18,188 bases of DNA from Alphaproteobacteria bacterium. Its GTDB lineage: Bacteria > Pseudomonadota > Alphaproteobacteria > Sphingomonadales > Emcibacteraceae. Positions 16,111 to 18,188 of this stretch are shown here, piece after piece. Position 1 is the first letter of the stretch, and each line of letters opens with the position of its first letter. The position numbers and the translations under genes were made by a program. The notes beneath the pieces were generated by a model, which saw nothing but the letters and a program-made list of their open reading frames with translations, had not been told where the DNA came from and searched no databases. Location of the stretch: assembly GCA_002401545.1 (NCBI GenBank), contig NVTJ01000055.1:1-18188 (forward strand). Direction: 5' to 3'.

Positions 16111-17487
16111 ATGACCTGGTTATCCATACTGCCGCCGCTGGTGGCCATCACTGTCGTATTATGGCGCAAGGAAGTTATTCTGGCCTTGTTTCTGGCCATC
16201 TTGACCTCAGAACTTCTGCTGTTAACGGATGTTAGCATCATCGCGCCGTTAAATGGCTTTCTGGACACATTTGAGCGGATCATTAATGTTTTTACCGATG
16301 CCGGCAACAGCCGTATATTGATGTTCAGCCTGATGGTCGGGGCGTTGCTGGCCTTTATCCGGGTGTCCGGCGGGGTGAGTGCCATGGTGGAAATGCTGGT
16401 GAATAGCGGCCTTGCCCGGGGGCGGCGTTCGGTCGGACTGCTGACCACACTCACCGGTATTGTCATATTCATCGAATCCAACTTAAGTGTGCTTACGGCA
16501 GGGATAATGTCACGGGGGCTGTTTGACAAATTTGCCATGAGCCGGGCGCGGCTGGCCTATATTATCGACAGCACCAGCGCCCCCGTCAGCATCCTGATCC
16601 TGCTGAACGCCTGGGGGGCTTATATATTGATCCTGCTCAGCGGTTATGAATTTGAACAATCTGCGGCTGAAATTCTATGGGGAACGGTGCCGCTCAATTT
16701 CTATGCGCTGGTGACATTGGCGATCGTTTTTTACACGGTGATCACCACCCGCGTTCATGGCCCCATGAAAGACAGCGAAGCTACAGCCGAAAAACTATCC
16801 TCCAAACATCTCCACGAACATGAACCGACCAAAGCGCGCTTTATGGTCCTGCCGATCATGACCATGGTGTTTGGCATGATCGCCTTTATGTTCTGGACCG
16901 GGAATGGCGAGATTGCCAAAGGCAGCGGCTCAAAGTCGGTGCTTTATGCCACCGCCCTTGCCTGTCTTGTGGCCTATGTCATGATGCTCATGAGCCGTAA
17001 ATTCAGCCATATCAAACTGGTGGAAATCGGCTTTCAGGGCATGGGGGAATTACTGCCGCTGGTGACGATTGTTCTGTTCTCGCTGGCACTCGGCGCAAGC
17101 CTGAAAGAGCTGGGTACCGGGGTTTTTATCGCCGGTCTGGTGGGCGATTATCTGCCGCTGGTGCTGGTGGTCCCCATGCTGTTCCTGGCCGGGGCGATAA
17201 TTTCCTTTTCCACCGGCACCTCATGGGGCACCTTTGCAATCATGATCCCGCTGGGGGTGCCGCTGATCCATACATTGGGTCTGCCGCCGTCACTGGTGCT
17301 TGCGGCCATATTGGGCGGCGGGGTGTTCGGCGATCATTGCTCGCCCATTTCCGACAGCACGGTAATATCCTCCATTGCCAGTGGCTGCGGACTGCTGGAA
17401 CATGTGAAAACACAATTGCCCTATGCCCTGACCGGGGGAGCGATTACATTGGTGCTGTATATCATTGCCAGTATTGTGATGATCTAG
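16111..17487 (+). CDS. NhaC-family Na+/H+ antiporter
   Basis: The 458-residue polytopic membrane protein has about a dozen hydrophobic segments and belongs to the Na_H_antiporter (NhaC/YheL-like) family. The conserved GDHCSPISDST segment (residues 407-417), the STGTSWGTF stretch before it and the IESNLSVLTAG motif in the first half are family signatures. Members exchange Na+ for H+, or in some cases amino or organic acids such as malate/lactate, so the transported substrate is not certain. The ATG has GAGGGA at about 10 nt. A hydrophilic loop rich in charged residues (about 215-245) separates the two halves. It is divergent from the ABC exporter operon and overlaps the convergent asparaginase gene by 26 nt. 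The neighbouring asparaginase suggests a role in organic or amino acid metabolism, but this is inference only. Confidence 0.85.
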   Translation: MTWLSILPPLVAITVVLWRKEVILALFLAILTSELLLLTDVSIIAPLNGFLDTFERIINVFTDAGNSRILMFSLMVGALLAFIRVSGGVSAMVEMLVNSGLARGRRSVGLLTTLTGIVIFIESNLSVLTAGIMSRGLFDKFAMSRARLAYIIDSTSAPVSILILLNAWGAYILILLSGYEFEQSAAEILWGTVPLNFYALVTLAIVFYTVITTRVHGPMKDSEATAEKLSSKHLHEHEPTKARFMVLPIMTMVFGMIAFMFWTGNGEIAKGSGSKSVLYATALACLVAYVMMLMSRKFSHIKLVEIGFQGMGELLPLVTIVLFSLALGASLKELGTGVFIAGLVGDYLPLVLVVPMLFLAGAIISFSTGTSWGTFAIMIPLGVPLIHTLGLPPSLVLAAILGGGVFGDHCSPISDSTVISSIASGCGLLEHVKTQLPYALTGGAITLVLYIIASIVMI

Positions 17488-18188
17488 GATCGGCCCCGGA
17501 CATCACCAGAAGTGTCAGTAATATTTTGGCTTTCAGGCCATCCAATATGCCCGAGGGGATCAGTCCGCGCCGAATCAGGTCGATCTCTGCCCCCTTGTAG
17601 CCATAGGTCTGGCGGAAAATATGACCCGCCCCCGCCCGGCTGGACAGGATTATCGGAATTTTTCGCGCCAGACGGTCAAGGCTATCCAAATAAGTTTCCG
17701 GCAGATGCCCGGCTCCGAAAGCTTCTATCACCAGTCCCTGACAATCAGAATTCTCCAACAATTTCAGCAGAAATCCATCATCGCCAAAGCTGGCCTTGAT
17801 CACGGCGATATGAGGTATATTCGGCGGCTGTGGAATGGGTACCTTTGGCCCTGCCACCGGAACGGCAAACACATATGCTTTTCCTTCCACCACCCGCCCA
17901 ATGGGCCCACAATTGGGTGACTGAAAGGCACCGACATTTCCCGTATGGCTTTTGGTCACAAAGCGTGCGGCGTGAATATCGTCATTGAAGACCACCACCA
18001 CCCCCGCAAGACCAATTTCCCGGGTGGCGGCACAGGTCACCGCTGCCATAATATTGGCCGGGCCATCGGCGCTTAATTCAGCCGGATTGCGCATGGCCCC
18101 GGTCACCACCACTGGCCGCGATATATCCAGCAGGCAATCCAGAAGAAAGGCCATTTCCTCCAGCGTGTCCGTACCCTGAACAATGACA
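17462..18188 (-). CDS. L-asparaginase (N-terminus cut by window edge)
   Basis: The enzyme hydrolyses L-asparagine to aspartate and ammonia. The visible 241 residues begin inside the second catalytic motif (QGTDTLEEMA, with the threonine-aspartate pair) and continue to a TGA at 17462-17464. The VTKSHT segment supplies the conserved catalytic lysine, and FQSPNCGPIGRVVEGK and the late SSRAGAGH stretch are also typical of the family. The first catalytic threonine and any signal peptide lie outside the window, so cytosolic type I and periplasmic type II cannot be separated with certainty. An ATG at 18154 is internal: the frame is open and homologous up to the edge. The 3' end overlaps the convergent antiporter gene by 26 nt, without a visible terminator. 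Confidence 0.92.
   Translation of the reverse strand, partial: VIVQGTDTLEEMAFLLDCLLDISRPVVVTGAMRNPAELSADGPANIMAAVTCAATREIGLAGVVVVFNDDIHAARFVTKSHTGNVGAFQSPNCGPIGRVVEGKAYVFAVPVAGPKVPIPQPPNIPHIAVIKASFGDDGFLLKLLENSDCQGLVIEAFGAGHLPETYLDSLDRLARKIPIILSSRAGAGHIFRQTYGYKGAEIDLIRRGLIPSGILDGLKAKILLTLLVMSGADPRSSQYWQ

Noticed and set aside
16020..16538. A 172-codon minus-strand frame opposite the start of the antiporter gene
   Set aside because: Low-complexity Ser/Thr/Asn-rich translation as expected from reading a hydrophobic membrane gene backwards; it also runs across the divergent promoter region.

Overview
The window reads as chromosomal DNA of an alphaproteobacterium of moderate GC content. The reasons are the dapF-mtaB-ftsY order, a short FtsY without a long acidic N-terminal extension, tightly packed operons with 1-4 nt overlaps, and a FixK/Fnr-type site. 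The genus cannot be fixed from the sequence. There are no tRNA or rRNA genes, insertion sequences, integrases or CRISPR arrays. Most of the window is housekeeping and transport genes on compact strands.

Layout: (1) 1-4482, minus strand: a DASS-family anion/dicarboxylate symporter, then dapF (lysine/peptidoglycan precursor), mtaB (tRNA ms2t6A37 modification) and ftsY (SRP receptor, cut by the window edge). (2) 4525-6761, plus strand: kbl-tdh, the two-step threonine-to-glycine plus acetyl-CoA pathway, divergent from block 1. (3) 6758-8893, minus: msrA followed by a CHASE-domain membrane histidine kinase whose stop codon overlaps that of tdh. (4) 9022-10269, minus: an outer-membrane porin of the alginate-export/OprD-like type, with its own terminator and a Crp/Fnr-type promoter. 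(5) 10467-16023, minus: a four-gene operon of ABC ATPase, double-FtsX permease, HlyD-like periplasmic adaptor and secreted metal-dependent amidohydrolase. (6) 16111-17487, plus: an NhaC-family Na+/H+ antiporter, divergent from block 5. (7) 17462-18188, minus: an L-asparaginase cut by the window edge, overlapping the antiporter tail to tail by 26 nt.

Several genes suit growth on amino acids and organic acids: threonine degradation, asparagine hydrolysis, dicarboxylate uptake and a peptidase-like amidohydrolase. This is an inference from content only.

The most interesting points are regulatory and contextual. A TTGA-N6-TCAA site is centred at -40.5 from a predicted start of the porin transcript. 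The kbl and ABC ATPase start codons lie within 6-8 nt of a TATAAC -10 element and have poor Shine-Dalgarno sequences, which suggests leaderless or nearly leaderless mRNAs. The YbbAP-like exporter is built into an operon with a periplasmic adaptor and an exported hydrolase. No clearly new defence or mobile system was found.
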